A stretch of 64,000 nucleotides of DNA from Paenibacillus taichungensis (lineage in GTDB: Bacteria > Bacillota > Bacilli > Paenibacillales > Paenibacillaceae), in NCBI RefSeq assembly GCF_003287275.1, contig NZ_QEVW01000005.1:372001-436000 (forward strand), written 5' to 3'. The notes under the pieces are model-generated. The model made no database searches. It was not told the DNA's origin and saw nothing but the letters and a program-made list of their open reading frames with translations. This document shows, piece after piece, positions 18,467 to 26,487 of this stretch; within the stretch, counting starts at the first letter, position 1; each line of letters opens with the position of its first letter. The position numbers and the translations under genes are program-made.

Positions 18467-19030
18467 CTATTCCAGGTTGGCATGACGTCCAAACATGTCT
18501 GCTCCAGTCATACTTTTCATTTCCATCATGGTCAGCACCAGTGCATCCATGCTCAGCAGCAGCCCCTGTTCAAACAGGGAGCCCATCGGCTGAATGGTCA
18601 CTTCGGCTCCGGAGGTCGCTGTATCCTCTTTGGCAGAGGCCGGAAGACGAACCACGGTATCTGCCAGCTGTCCAATGGTGGACTCTGGTTTAATTGTGAT
18701 CAGACCCACAGGAGCTCCTGCTTTACTGGCCTTCTGAGCCATTGCTGCCAGACTGCCTGTCTCCCCTGAGCCTGAGCATAACAAGAGGAAGTCTTTCGGA
18801 CTGATCCCTGGTGTAACGGTCTCCCCAACTACATATACCCGAAGACCCATCTGCATCAATCTCATGGCAAAAGCCTTGCCCATCAGACCGGACCGGCCTG
18901 CGCCTGCCACAAAAACCTGTTCGGCAGCCAGAATATGTTCCGCCATGGCCTGCATCTCCGAGTCGTCGATCTGGCTTAGGGTACGTTCCAGCTCCTTCAA
19001 GATGTCCACTGCGTATTGCACTGTGCTCAT
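18467..19030 (-). CDS. hxlB: 6-phospho-3-hexuloisomerase
   Basis: A SIS-domain isomerase of 187 residues that converts D-arabino-3-hexulose 6-phosphate to fructose 6-phosphate, the second step of formaldehyde fixation in the ribulose monophosphate pathway. The SIS core VFVAGAGRSGLMGKAFAMRL, the SGSGETGSL phosphate-binding loop and the C-terminal PMGSLFEQG segment are all typical. It starts five bases after the hxlA stop with AAGGGT before the ATG, so the two genes are one operon. Its terminator has been moved away by a repeat element. Confidence 0.96.
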   Translation of the reverse strand: MSTVQYAVDILKELERTLSQIDDSEMQAMAEHILAAEQVFVAGAGRSGLMGKAFAMRLMQMGLRVYVVGETVTPGISPKDFLLLCSGSGETGSLAAMAQKASKAGAPVGLITIKPESTIGQLADTVVRLPASAKEDTATSGAEVTIQPMGSLFEQGLLLSMDALVLTMMEMKSMTGADMFGRHANLE

Positions 19031-19035
19031 ATGTC

Positions 19036-19671
19036 TTACCCTTGTTGAACCAGACGCTGCATCTCAGCTGCTACTTTGGCTTTGTCTGCTTGGCCCGTAA
19101 TACCGCCACCCACAATCACCAGATCCGGTTGTGCTTTGATCACTTCAGGCAATGTTTCCAGCTTGATGCCACCAGCTACAGCTGTTTTTGCGTTTTTCAC
19201 GGCTTGTTTGATCGTTTGCAGATCTTCGAACGGGCTTTGTCCTTCAGCTTGCAGGTCATAACCTGTGTGTACACAGATGTAATCTACGCCAAGCGAATCA
19301 ACTTCACGAGCACGCTGTTCAAGGTTAGGCACGTTGATCATGTCCACAAGAACTTGTTTGTTTTGTTTCTTCGCTTCTGCTACTGCACCTTTGATCGTAC
19401 TATCATTGGTTGCCCCAAGCACAGTGATCAGATCCGCACCAGCTTCAGCTGCTTTCATGATTTCATAACCACCAGCATCCATAATTTTAAGGTCTGCAAG
19501 AACTTGCAGATTAGGGAATGCTTCTTTCATCGCTTTTACCGCGTGCAAACCTTCATTAATAACGATTGGCGTACCAATCTCAACGATATCAATATATTGT
19601 TCAACCTCTTTAACCAGTGCGATACCTTCAGGGATGTTTACCAAGTCGAGTGCCAATTGCAATTTCATCAT
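19036..19671 (-). CDS. hxlA: 3-hexulose-6-phosphate synthase
   Basis: A 211-residue member of the orotidine-phosphate decarboxylase-like barrel family that condenses formaldehyde with ribulose 5-phosphate. Visible motifs are LQLALDLV, VEIGTPIVINEG, the catalytic LADLKIMDAGGYE segment, GVDYICVHTGYD and VAGGIKLE...VVGGGIT near the C-terminal phosphate site. AAAGGAG precedes the ATG pair. First gene of the hxlAB operon. An imperfect direct repeat in the promoter region (19809-19839) is a candidate HxlR site. Confidence 0.97.
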   Translation of the reverse strand: MMKLQLALDLVNIPEGIALVKEVEQYIDIVEIGTPIVINEGLHAVKAMKEAFPNLQVLADLKIMDAGGYEIMKAAEAGADLITVLGATNDSTIKGAVAEAKKQNKQVLVDMINVPNLEQRAREVDSLGVDYICVHTGYDLQAEGQSPFEDLQTIKQAVKNAKTAVAGGIKLETLPEVIKAQPDLVIVGGGITGQADKAKVAAEMQRLVQQG

Positions 19672-19808
19672 TTATGTCTCCTTTGTTGTTTGAGTATGAG
19701 TATATCCTGTAAAGGATGTTAAAATATTTAGCCTGCACCGTTCAGCCAGTTCAGATGCATGCAATGTTTGTCGTGGCTACTCATTCATTGTAGAACCTGA
19801 CTATCCGT

Positions 19809-19839
19809 TCAGGAAGTACGCACTTTGAAGTCAGGTAGT
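19809..19839 (-). promoter_or_regulatory. Candidate HxlR operator upstream of hxlA
   Basis: TCAGGAAGT (19809-19817) and TCAGGTAGT (19831-19839) are direct repeats 22 bases apart, about two helical turns, and overlap a weak -35 region ahead of TACAAT. This fits an activator site. HxlR of B. subtilis is known to bind two tandem sites upstream of hxlAB. The rest of the 398-base gap 19672-20069 holds only the leader of hxlA and a terminator. Confidence 0.45.
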
Positions 19840-19954
19840 TACCTGCACGATACTATTGATTTAATTACATTGTTATACGAACCGAAATCTTGGAAATAAG
19901 TTTTATTCACAATCCACACATGAGGATACCAGCCAATTCCTGTGCTCTTCTCAT

Positions 19955-19988
19955 CAAAAAAGACCCCGCCACAAGGACAGGGTCTTTC
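19955..19988 (-). terminator. Terminator of the lactonase-like gene
   Basis: Read leftward, AAAGACCC pairs with GGGGTCTTT and six T follow. It lies 80 bases after the stop at 20070. Confidence 0.85.
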
Positions 19989-20069
19989 CAAAGGTTCAGG
20001 TCAACAATATTATACATATTGATCCCGTAACTAATTCAAACCTCTCGGTTAATGCTTCAAATCCTGGAT

Positions 20070-21152
20070 TTACAGATAAACAGGTTTCACACATACCGGC
20101 TTGGATACACCTGTGCTGTGACCTGTGTATTTCAGACGTCCGCTCTCCTGATCCACTGTAAAGGAAACGATATTGTTGGTATCGCGGTTAGCTGCAATCA
20201 GCATTTTGCCATTCGGCGTCAAAGCAAAGTGACGTGGGTGTTCACCTTCAGCAGATACATGCTCAACCAGTTTCAGATGTCCTGTTTCAGCGTCTACTGC
20301 AAATACCACGATGCTGTCATGCCCGCGGTTCGAACCGTATACGAAACGTCCATCGTTGGATACGGCGATTTCAGCTGTTGTGTTTTCACTGCCGTCATAG
20401 CCGTCAGGCAATGTGGATACGGTAGAAACCTCTGTCAATGTACCCGCTGCTGCATCATAACGGAAAGTTGTAATGGAAGAATCTACTTCGTTAATAACAT
20501 AGGCAAATTGACCATTCGGGTGGAATGCCAGGTGGCGAGGTCCTGCACCCGGATGTGTTTTGGTTTCACTGTGCAGTACGAGTTCATTCTTGTCTGCATC
20601 AATGGAGTAGATTGCGATTTTGTCCGCACCCAGATCCTGTACCATCATGTATTTGCCATCCGGGCTGAAGAATGCAGAATGGACGTGTGGCTTGTCCTGA
20701 CGCTCAGGATGCGCACCTTTGCCTTCATGTTTCTTCTCATCCAGAAGCACGCCAACTTCACCGTTATCCGTCAGGGCTTGCAGACCCACCAGACCACCGT
20801 GGTAGCTGGACAGAATCAAGTAACGTCCCGAAGGATCACGTTGGATATGACATGGTGGAGCCGAAATGGAGTCATGACGATTCAGCAATGATAATTTTCC
20901 TGTAGAAGGATCAATGCTCAGAGCTACAGCTTCAGACATTTTATTGCCTTCGGCAGACGCCGTCTCACCGATCGCATACAGTTTGTTACCTTCAGTATCC
21001 ACGTTTACAAACGTTGGATTTTTCACGCCGGAGATGCCATCAAGCTTGGAGAGGTTACCTGTATCCTCATTCAATTCATATGCGTAAATGCCCTCATTTT
21101 CCGCTTCGGCATAAGAGCCGACCAATACGAGCAAGCGTTTTGATTCACTCAT
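20070..21152 (-). CDS. Lactonase-family beta-propeller (6-phosphogluconolactonase-like)
   Basis: A 360-residue seven-bladed propeller of the YkgB/Pgl family; some members hydrolyse 6-phosphogluconolactone. Repeated blade motifs are visible (PTFVNVDTEGNKLYAIGE, PCHIQRDPSGRYLILSSYHGG, HVHSAFFSPDGKYMMVQDLG, PRHLAFHPNGQFAYVINE, AEIAVSNDGRFVYGSNRGHD, PRHFALTPNGKMLIAANRD). The ATG at 21152 is chosen since GGAGGAAACTGTA precedes it; longer frames lack a ribosome site. No signal peptide. Single gene close to hxlAB, where a pentose-phosphate role would fit, but the activity cannot be proved from sequence. Confidence 0.87.
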   Translation of the reverse strand: MSESKRLLVLVGSYAEAENEGIYAYELNEDTGNLSKLDGISGVKNPTFVNVDTEGNKLYAIGETASAEGNKMSEAVALSIDPSTGKLSLLNRHDSISAPPCHIQRDPSGRYLILSSYHGGLVGLQALTDNGEVGVLLDEKKHEGKGAHPERQDKPHVHSAFFSPDGKYMMVQDLGADKIAIYSIDADKNELVLHSETKTHPGAGPRHLAFHPNGQFAYVINEVDSSITTFRYDAAAGTLTEVSTVSTLPDGYDGSENTTAEIAVSNDGRFVYGSNRGHDSIVVFAVDAETGHLKLVEHVSAEGEHPRHFALTPNGKMLIAANRDTNNIVSFTVDQESGRLKYTGHSTGVSKPVCVKPVYL

Positions 21153-21366
21153 TACAGTTTCCTCCTCTATGTGTATGTAATCTGGTTGCACCTCTTCTAT
21201 AATAAATCTGCCATATCAAAATAGCAATCCACCGCCCCTGCGCATCCATCAAAAGAAGTGGTAGTCACATCGCTCATGACGTAAGACAACACCAATATCC
21301 ATTCCGACAAAGGTCAACTTCTGCTATGATAAAATAGGTTTTTCATCCAGAAAGGACTGAATTCGG

Positions 21367-22296
21367 TTGTTTAATTCATTTCTGCTTACGTTATATCATG
21401 TATTTCTGCCCATATCACTTCCCGTGATCGGAGGCATATTGTTAAAACGGTTCAAAAATTGGGATACTCGGCCGCTGTCGACCTTTTCCCTCTATATTTT
21501 GAGCCCTGCGCTTATCTTTGATACACTGCTGCATGCCGATATTACATGGACAGACGTAACCGGCACGTTCTGGTTCTCCATCATCAATCTAATTGCCCTG
21601 TGGGCACTGGCTGAACTGCTGAGCCGAGTATTCCATCTTGGGGCAAGCGAAAAAGCGGGACTCACCCTTGTCTCCACGTTTACGAACTGCGTGAATTATG
21701 GGCTCCCGCTTGTGTTGCTTGCCTTTGGACAGCTTGGATTGGATAAAGCTTCGGTATATGTCATCGGACAGATGATCATTGTAAACACAGTAGGAATCTT
21801 TTTCGCTGCCAGATCTGAATTCACGGTCAAAAATGCGATTCTGTCCGTCTTCCGTATGCCTTCCATCTATACTGCTGCGATAGCTATCATCCTGCGTGCA
21901 TCCAATCTGAGCTTGCCAGTGGCACTGGATGGAGGTATCTCCATGCTCGCAGCCGGTTACTCCCCTGTCGTACTGGCCATTCTCGGTGCACAGATGCTCA
22001 GACCACGTGGTTCGGTCGAACCTTGGAAACCTAACGTTCGCAAAGCGTTCTGGACTGGACTTGTAGTACGGCTTGCCGCAGCACCAGTACTCTCGTATCT
22101 GATCCTAACCGCACTTCAGATAGAAGGAACGTTATTCAGTGTGCTGCTGATCTTGGCGTCCATGCCAACCGCAGTGAACGCAGTCATTTTAGCCGAGCAA
22201 TTCAATGCCTCTCCGCAGTTTGTTTCCCGCTGTATTCTATGGACAACCGCTGCTTCCATGGTCATTCTGCCAATTATGATTGTGATGTCTTCCTGA
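21367..22296 (+). CDS. AEC-family (auxin efflux carrier type) transporter
   Basis: An integral membrane protein of 309 residues with about ten hydrophobic segments arranged in two halves, matching AEC (YfdV/MleP-like) permeases for organic acids or similar solutes. The start is TTG at 21367, with AAAGGA ten bases upstream. Features include the N-terminal PISLPVIGGILLKRFKNWDTRPLS and the mid-protein FTNCVNYGLPL segment (Asn/Gly-Leu-Pro is a family mark). Convergent with the DUF2062 gene, whose 3' end it overlaps by 23 bases. Confidence 0.9.
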   Translation: MFNSFLLTLYHVFLPISLPVIGGILLKRFKNWDTRPLSTFSLYILSPALIFDTLLHADITWTDVTGTFWFSIINLIALWALAELLSRVFHLGASEKAGLTLVSTFTNCVNYGLPLVLLAFGQLGLDKASVYVIGQMIIVNTVGIFFAARSEFTVKNAILSVFRMPSIYTAAIAIILRASNLSLPVALDGGISMLAAGYSPVVLAILGAQMLRPRGSVEPWKPNVRKAFWTGLVVRLAAAPVLSYLILTALQIEGTLFSVLLILASMPTAVNAVILAEQFNASPQFVSRCILWTTAASMVILPIMIVMSS

Positions 22297-22864
22297 TCAG
22301 CACGGAAGCCGAAGTTGGAGACATCGCTGCCTGCTTGCGTTTCTCCAATCGGCGTTCAAAGCGACGGTTGAGTGCTCTGACATAGAAGAACTTGACGACA
22401 AAGTAAGAAATCACACCCAGGATGACTCCAAAGACGGACATGCCTGCCAAAATATCCAGACCACCCAGCAAAAGTTCACTTAGCGCGGACCAGTTGCCAC
22501 GAAACAGCTCCATAAAGGCACTCTCATGAACAAGCCCTTGCCCCATGCTGTGCGCCGGCAATATCCAGGAACCAATTTGCTTGGCAAGTGGCATCAATAT
22601 GATGGGCAGGAACGTTAGCTTGCCGACCACGTTGCCCACAATAGCCGCTGGCAGTGAGCCACCGGACAAACGTACAATCGGATAGAACACGAGATATACC
22701 AGTGATGCTGTGGAAATAACAATCAGTTCCAACCCAAAACCCAAAGCAAATCCGGTAGATACTTTATGTGCCCCGCCGGGAGCACGTAACAATTTGAGAA
22801 AATTTAGCTTCAAAGCACGTGTTAAACGTGCAAAACGTGAGTTTTTGCTTTTCCGTAGGTTCAT
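22274..22864 (-). CDS. DUF2062 membrane protein
   Basis: A 196-residue protein with a basic N-terminal tail (MNLRKSKNSRFARLTRALKLNF) and three hydrophobic segments with the DUF2062 pattern: GGAHKVSTGFALGFGLELI, then PAAIVGNVVGKLTFLPIILMPLAKQIGSWIL, and a C-terminal anchor. The family is widespread and of uncertain role, sometimes beside glycosyltransferases. AAGGGGAAG precedes the ATG. Its 3' end overlaps the AEC transporter gene on the other strand. Confidence 0.87.
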   Translation of the reverse strand: MNLRKSKNSRFARLTRALKLNFLKLLRAPGGAHKVSTGFALGFGLELIVISTASLVYLVFYPIVRLSGGSLPAAIVGNVVGKLTFLPIILMPLAKQIGSWILPAHSMGQGLVHESAFMELFRGNWSALSELLLGGLDILAGMSVFGVILGVISYFVVKFFYVRALNRRFERRLEKRKQAAMSPTSASVLIRKTSQS

Positions 22865-22922
22865 ACCGAACTTCCCCTTATCTTACACAAATGACGGCTC
22901 AAACCGCCTATTCTTCAGTATA

Positions 22923-23381
22923 TCATACCGCGTTAACGTCTGCTGTTATAATCACTGGATGTGTCTCGATGGCGACGTTTCCTGCTACCGCTCTGGAGAT
23001 CATGCAGGACTCTTCTGCTTTATGTGCCAGGCGCTCTGCCTTCGTAATATCAGCACCAGATGCATTCGCTTTGAGTACAATGCGAGGTCTGTGAATGATC
23101 CGTTCGTACGTAAATACGTTATTGGTAACATCCACCGTCGCTTCCGACTCCAGCGTCAGCGCATCAAGTGTAATATCCGATCGCTCCAGCATTGCTGCCA
23201 GCGTAATCAGATAACAGGTAGATGCTGCACCCAGCAGCATTTCATCCGGATTGGTTCCAGTACCCGGGCCACCCATCTCCTGCGGAATCGAAATGACTGT
23301 TTTTAACCCGCCTGCATCAATATGCCCTTCGCTGTTACGTCCACCATTCCAAGTAGCTTTCAGATGAAAAGGATGTTTCAT
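22923..23381 (-). CDS. OsmC/Ohr-family protein
   Basis: A 152-residue OsmC-fold protein of the type linked to organic hydroperoxide defence. The family frame is present: a beta N-terminus (HLKATWNGGRNSEGHI), NPDEMLLGAASTCYLITLAAMLE with the first Cys on the central helix, and a second Cys in AHKAEESCMISRAV, giving the usual two-Cys pair. The ATG at 23381 follows GAAAGGA by nine bases; an upstream GTG is too close to that site. It sits in a run with a DeoR regulator and an old-yellow-enzyme reductase, which suggests a shared stress or electrophile theme (inference). Confidence 0.9.
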   Translation of the reverse strand: MKHPFHLKATWNGGRNSEGHIDAGGLKTVISIPQEMGGPGTGTNPDEMLLGAASTCYLITLAAMLERSDITLDALTLESEATVDVTNNVFTYERIIHRPRIVLKANASGADITKAERLAHKAEESCMISRAVAGNVAIETHPVIITADVNAV

Positions 23382-23400
23382 TATATTCACTCCTTTCTAA

Positions 23401-24168
23401 TTAGACACGGACACATGTTATGGACTGTTCATTCAGTACACTAACCTGTTCTTCAGCTAAGCCTAGATCAGTTATTACTTTTGCCACACTGCTGAGTTCC
23501 GCCACTCTTGTAAAAGCCTGCACACCAAACTTGCTCGAATCCGCCAGCAATATAACTTCATCCGCTATGCTGATCATCTTCTGTTTCACCAGCGCCTGCA
23601 ATTCATTCGACTCACTGATGCCCTTGGTCAGATGTACTCCTTTGCAGGATAAGAAAACTTTATCCACATGATAAGCATCAAGCGACCGTTCAGCTAGCGG
23701 CCCTACAAACGATAGGGACTTCGAAGCAAGCTGCCCACCTGTCGCAATTACACGGATCTGTTCCTTGTTACTTAACTCCGCTGCGACCTTAATGGAGTTG
23801 GTCAACACGGTGAGTGGTATGTTTGGCAGTCCTGCCGCCATATACCACGCCGTTGTACTGGCATCCAGCGCTATCCGGTCACCAGGCTCTACCATTTTCA
23901 CCGCTTCGTCCGCAATTCTGCGTTTCTCTTCCGCATGAGTTACAGCCCGCTCCGGATAAGGGATTTCCGACTGCCCCTCTTCTTTATATTTTACGCTGAC
24001 AGCCCCGCCATGGGAACGTCTGAGCCTTCCCGCTTGCTCCAGCTTGTCCAGATCACGACGGATCGTCTCTTCCGTCACACCGCAGCGCTCACTAAGCTCG
24101 GTTACGCGCATGCTTCCCTGCGCATCTACCCATTCCACAATTTTCTCATAACGTTCAGCCACGAGCAT
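23401..24168 (-). CDS. DeoR/GlpR-family regulator, paralogue of the rha-operon regulator
   Basis: A 255-residue DeoR-type repressor closely similar to the one at 12174-12935: same N-terminal helix-turn-helix (SMRVTELSERCGVTEETIRRDLDKLEQAGRLRRSHGG in two near-identical parts) and same effector-domain motifs (ALDASTTAWYMA, TNSIKVA, TGGQLASKSLSFVGPLAERSLD). The ATG at 24168 is preferred to that at 24174, which has only three bases after GGAG. It is preceded by the reductase gene with a terminator between, and followed 20 bases later by the OsmC gene, so it may control or be co-transcribed with OsmC. Its effector is unknown. Confidence 0.92.
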   Translation of the reverse strand: MLVAERYEKIVEWVDAQGSMRVTELSERCGVTEETIRRDLDKLEQAGRLRRSHGGAVSVKYKEEGQSEIPYPERAVTHAEEKRRIADEAVKMVEPGDRIALDASTTAWYMAAGLPNIPLTVLTNSIKVAAELSNKEQIRVIATGGQLASKSLSFVGPLAERSLDAYHVDKVFLSCKGVHLTKGISESNELQALVKQKMISIADEVILLADSSKFGVQAFTRVAELSSVAKVITDLGLAEEQVSVLNEQSITCVRV

Positions 24169-24271
24169 CTTCATTCACTCCAAACTGTTGATTATCCAAG
24201 ATGAATCCTGTTCATCCCATCATACCACAGTGCCTCCGGAAGGAGAATTTCATCGAGAGCGCAGAGGGTGC

Positions 24272-24297
24272 AAAAAAGAGGGAGCTTACGCTCCCTC
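24272..24297 (-). terminator. Terminator of the flavin reductase gene
   Basis: GAGGGAGC and GCTCCCTC form a perfect 8-bp stem around a four-base loop, with six T next in the leftward direction, 22 bases after the stop at 24319. Confidence 0.93.
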
Positions 24298-24318
24298 CAT
24301 TTCGAATGAAATTGTGTC

Positions 24319-25449
24319 TTATTTATCGTCAGCCATAGGGAACCAGCCCGGTGTGTGAATGATTGCATTCCACAGACCGTCAGGGATAACCAGACGTTCT
24401 TGATCCGATTTGGTGAGAATCGTCTCGATATCTTCCTCACGTCCACTTTCGATTTTCTCAACCCAATCAGGTTCGATAATCAGCTCACGGCCAAGCGCAA
24501 GCAGTGGCACACCACTTTGAAGAGCTTCGGCTGCCTCGTCTGCGGTATGGATGGCACCTACGCCAATCACAGGCAGTTTACCATTCACGCGGTCAAGGAT
24601 GAATTCAATTCTGGAGCGAGTATCTGCTTCACCTCGTCTTGGTTTGGACCAGAAATCATTGAGGGATACATGCAGGTAATCCAGATTTTTATCTTTCAGC
24701 GCATCCACCAGTGCATATGTCTCTTCCATGGTCAATCCCGGTGTTTCCGGCTCTTCTGGTGAGAAACGGTATCCAACGATAAACGGCATTTTCGTATGTG
24801 TAGCTACAGCCTTCCGGACTTCATCCACTACAGCCAGTGGGAATGTGAGACGTTTCTCGATGCTTCCACCCCAACGATCCTCACGTCGGTTGGAATGCGG
24901 AGAGAAGAACTGTTGAATCAGATAACCGTTTGCACCATGAATCTCAACACCGTCGAAGCCAGCTTCAATGGCACGACGGGTTGCTTCCCCAAAGTCCTTG
25001 ATGATGGACGTAATTTCGTCATCAGACAACTCTCTTGGTACAGGAGATCCCGGACGCTCACTGGCAACAGCGCTTGGCGCAGCGACTTGACCCGCTGGTA
25101 CCGCTTGTTCTGGTGTCAGACGACCTGCATGGAAAATTTGCAGTACGGCTTTGGAACCTTGCTGCTTAATCGTATCGGCCAGACGTTTCAGACCGGGAAT
25201 AAAGCTATCGTCATAACTGCCAAATTGAGCCGGAAAACCAATTCCATTCGGAGTTACATGAGTTACTGCTGTAACAGACATACCCGCACCGCCGGTACGA
25301 CGTGCATAATAAGCAAGTTCAGCTTCTGAGACAGTACCATCTGGATTCGAGGACATATGAGTCATTGGAGCGAGCACGATCCGGTTTTTCAGCGTAATTC
25401 CGCTTGGCAATGAAACTTGTTCAAACATTGGGCTATACTTTGGATTCAT
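24319..25449 (-). CDS. NADH:flavin oxidoreductase, old yellow enzyme family
   Basis: An FMN-dependent ene-reductase of 376 residues with a (beta/alpha)8 barrel. Visible are LKNRIVLAPMTHMSS, the substrate-pocket DGVEIHGANGYLIQQFFSPHSNRREDRWGGS block, EFILDRVNGKLPVIGVGAIHT and the phosphate-binding LLALGRELIIEPDWVEK. The family reduces activated C=C bonds and detoxifies electrophiles. The usual acidic/aromatic Tyr in the AYYxRRxxGG segment is present (AELAYYARRTGGAG). Start supported by AGGAGGGAACCACGA before the ATG. Single gene ending at a strong terminator. Confidence 0.95.
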   Translation of the reverse strand: MNPKYSPMFEQVSLPSGITLKNRIVLAPMTHMSSNPDGTVSEAELAYYARRTGGAGMSVTAVTHVTPNGIGFPAQFGSYDDSFIPGLKRLADTIKQQGSKAVLQIFHAGRLTPEQAVPAGQVAAPSAVASERPGSPVPRELSDDEITSIIKDFGEATRRAIEAGFDGVEIHGANGYLIQQFFSPHSNRREDRWGGSIEKRLTFPLAVVDEVRKAVATHTKMPFIVGYRFSPEEPETPGLTMEETYALVDALKDKNLDYLHVSLNDFWSKPRRGEADTRSRIEFILDRVNGKLPVIGVGAIHTADEAAEALQSGVPLLALGRELIIEPDWVEKIESGREEDIETILTKSDQERLVIPDGLWNAIIHTPGWFPMADDK

Positions 25450-25648
25450 TCGTGGTTCCCTCCTGTTTAAATATCTCTTTTAATAGATATATGAATATAT
25501 GCGTTTACTTACTGTAATGATTATAGTTACGTTTCACTCACATTGCAACTTTTCATTTTTCACCCCTATCCATGCCATGCTTAAAGGCTCGATGCTCCAT
25601 TCACTTTCCGCCTTTTGTCCATTACACTTGTTTTTTCGGTCTCAATCC

Positions 25649-25681
25649 AAAAAGGCGGAGTGTCCTACGACTCTCCGCCTC
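25649..25681 (-). terminator. Terminator of the SRAP gene
   Basis: AGGCGGAG and CTCCGCCT form the stem and a TTTTT tract follows leftward, 20 bases after the stop at 25701. Confidence 0.9.
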
Positions 25682-25700
25682 ATAAAACTGGTTGCTTAGC

Positions 25701-26378
25701 TTAGAAACTGCGTACATATGCCAGCTTCTGGTCCATTTCTTCCACGCATTCATAGCAGTCATGCTCATCATTGGCTACCATCGGAGTAACTGGATACAGA
25801 TTCATCTCTGTACTGTTGTAGGATTTCAACAACGGCAGCAGCTGTGTCACGCGTGTGTTCGCTGGATCCAGCCAGGTATTAATCTCTTCTTCCGACAAAA
25901 TCGCCGGCATTTTGCTGCCAAACTCCCGTGTAACCATGTTCGCCCCCGCCATCAGCATCGTACAGGTACGCAGTGGCTGTTTGCGGGTATCTTTCCAGAC
26001 CTCGTATAATCCGGCAATGCCAAATAATCCGCGATCCGGCATAACCACTCGCACTGCATAGCTTTTCTTGCCTTCCTGACGCCAGTAATACAAACCATTG
26101 CACGGGATAACACAACGCTTCGTCTCTACCAGCTTGTAATAGGCTGGATTCTCATGTACCGTCATAAGGTTGGCGTTGACTGCATCGCGTCCCCAGAACG
26201 GAATGAATCCCCATCGGAATTCGTCCAATACCCGCTCACCATCCTGATGCAAAATAATCGGTGTGTGCTGGGTTGGGCTGATATTGTAACGGTTTTTGTA
26301 ATAATACATCACCCGTTCAATCTTAAAATGATCCCTGACCTCATCCAAATCGGCTGCCAATGAAAAACGGTTACACAT
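25701..26378 (-). CDS. SRAP-domain (YedK/HMCES-like) protein with altered active-site positions
   Basis: A 225-residue SOS-response-associated peptidase homologue. Canonical members crosslink to abasic sites in single-stranded DNA through Cys2, with Asn, Glu and His helpers. Cys2 (MCNRF) and an Asn (VNANL, N68-N70) are present. The usual Glu of the GFYEW motif is Tyr here (NGLYYW, Y98), and the segment that normally reads HxRMP is REFGSKMP, with no His at that place. The rest of the fold pattern (RCVIPCNG, AGLYEVW, MPAIL, WLDP) is intact and the frame is full length, so this looks like a diverged subfamily rather than a broken gene. Confidence 0.88.
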   Translation of the reverse strand: MCNRFSLAADLDEVRDHFKIERVMYYYKNRYNISPTQHTPIILHQDGERVLDEFRWGFIPFWGRDAVNANLMTVHENPAYYKLVETKRCVIPCNGLYYWRQEGKKSYAVRVVMPDRGLFGIAGLYEVWKDTRKQPLRTCTMLMAGANMVTREFGSKMPAILSEEEINTWLDPANTRVTQLLPLLKSYNSTEMNLYPVTPMVANDEHDCYECVEEMDQKLAYVRSF

Positions 26379-26487
26379 GCTCAGGCACTTCCTTTCCCTG
26401 CTTGAAATGATTTGATTGTATTGTTTGTAATAGCAGGGAAATTATGCATGCTTGCATAGAAAGCATCAGTAACCGTGTGAAATCTTC

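Noticed and set aside
19042..19722. A 226-codon open frame antisense to hxlA
   Set aside because: It mirrors hxlA exactly, is rich in Cys/His/Phe as expected for a shadow frame, and lacks a ribosome site.
20052..20891. A 279-codon open frame antisense to the lactonase-like gene
   Set aside because: Composition is that of a reverse-strand shadow of the propeller repeats; no supporting start signal.
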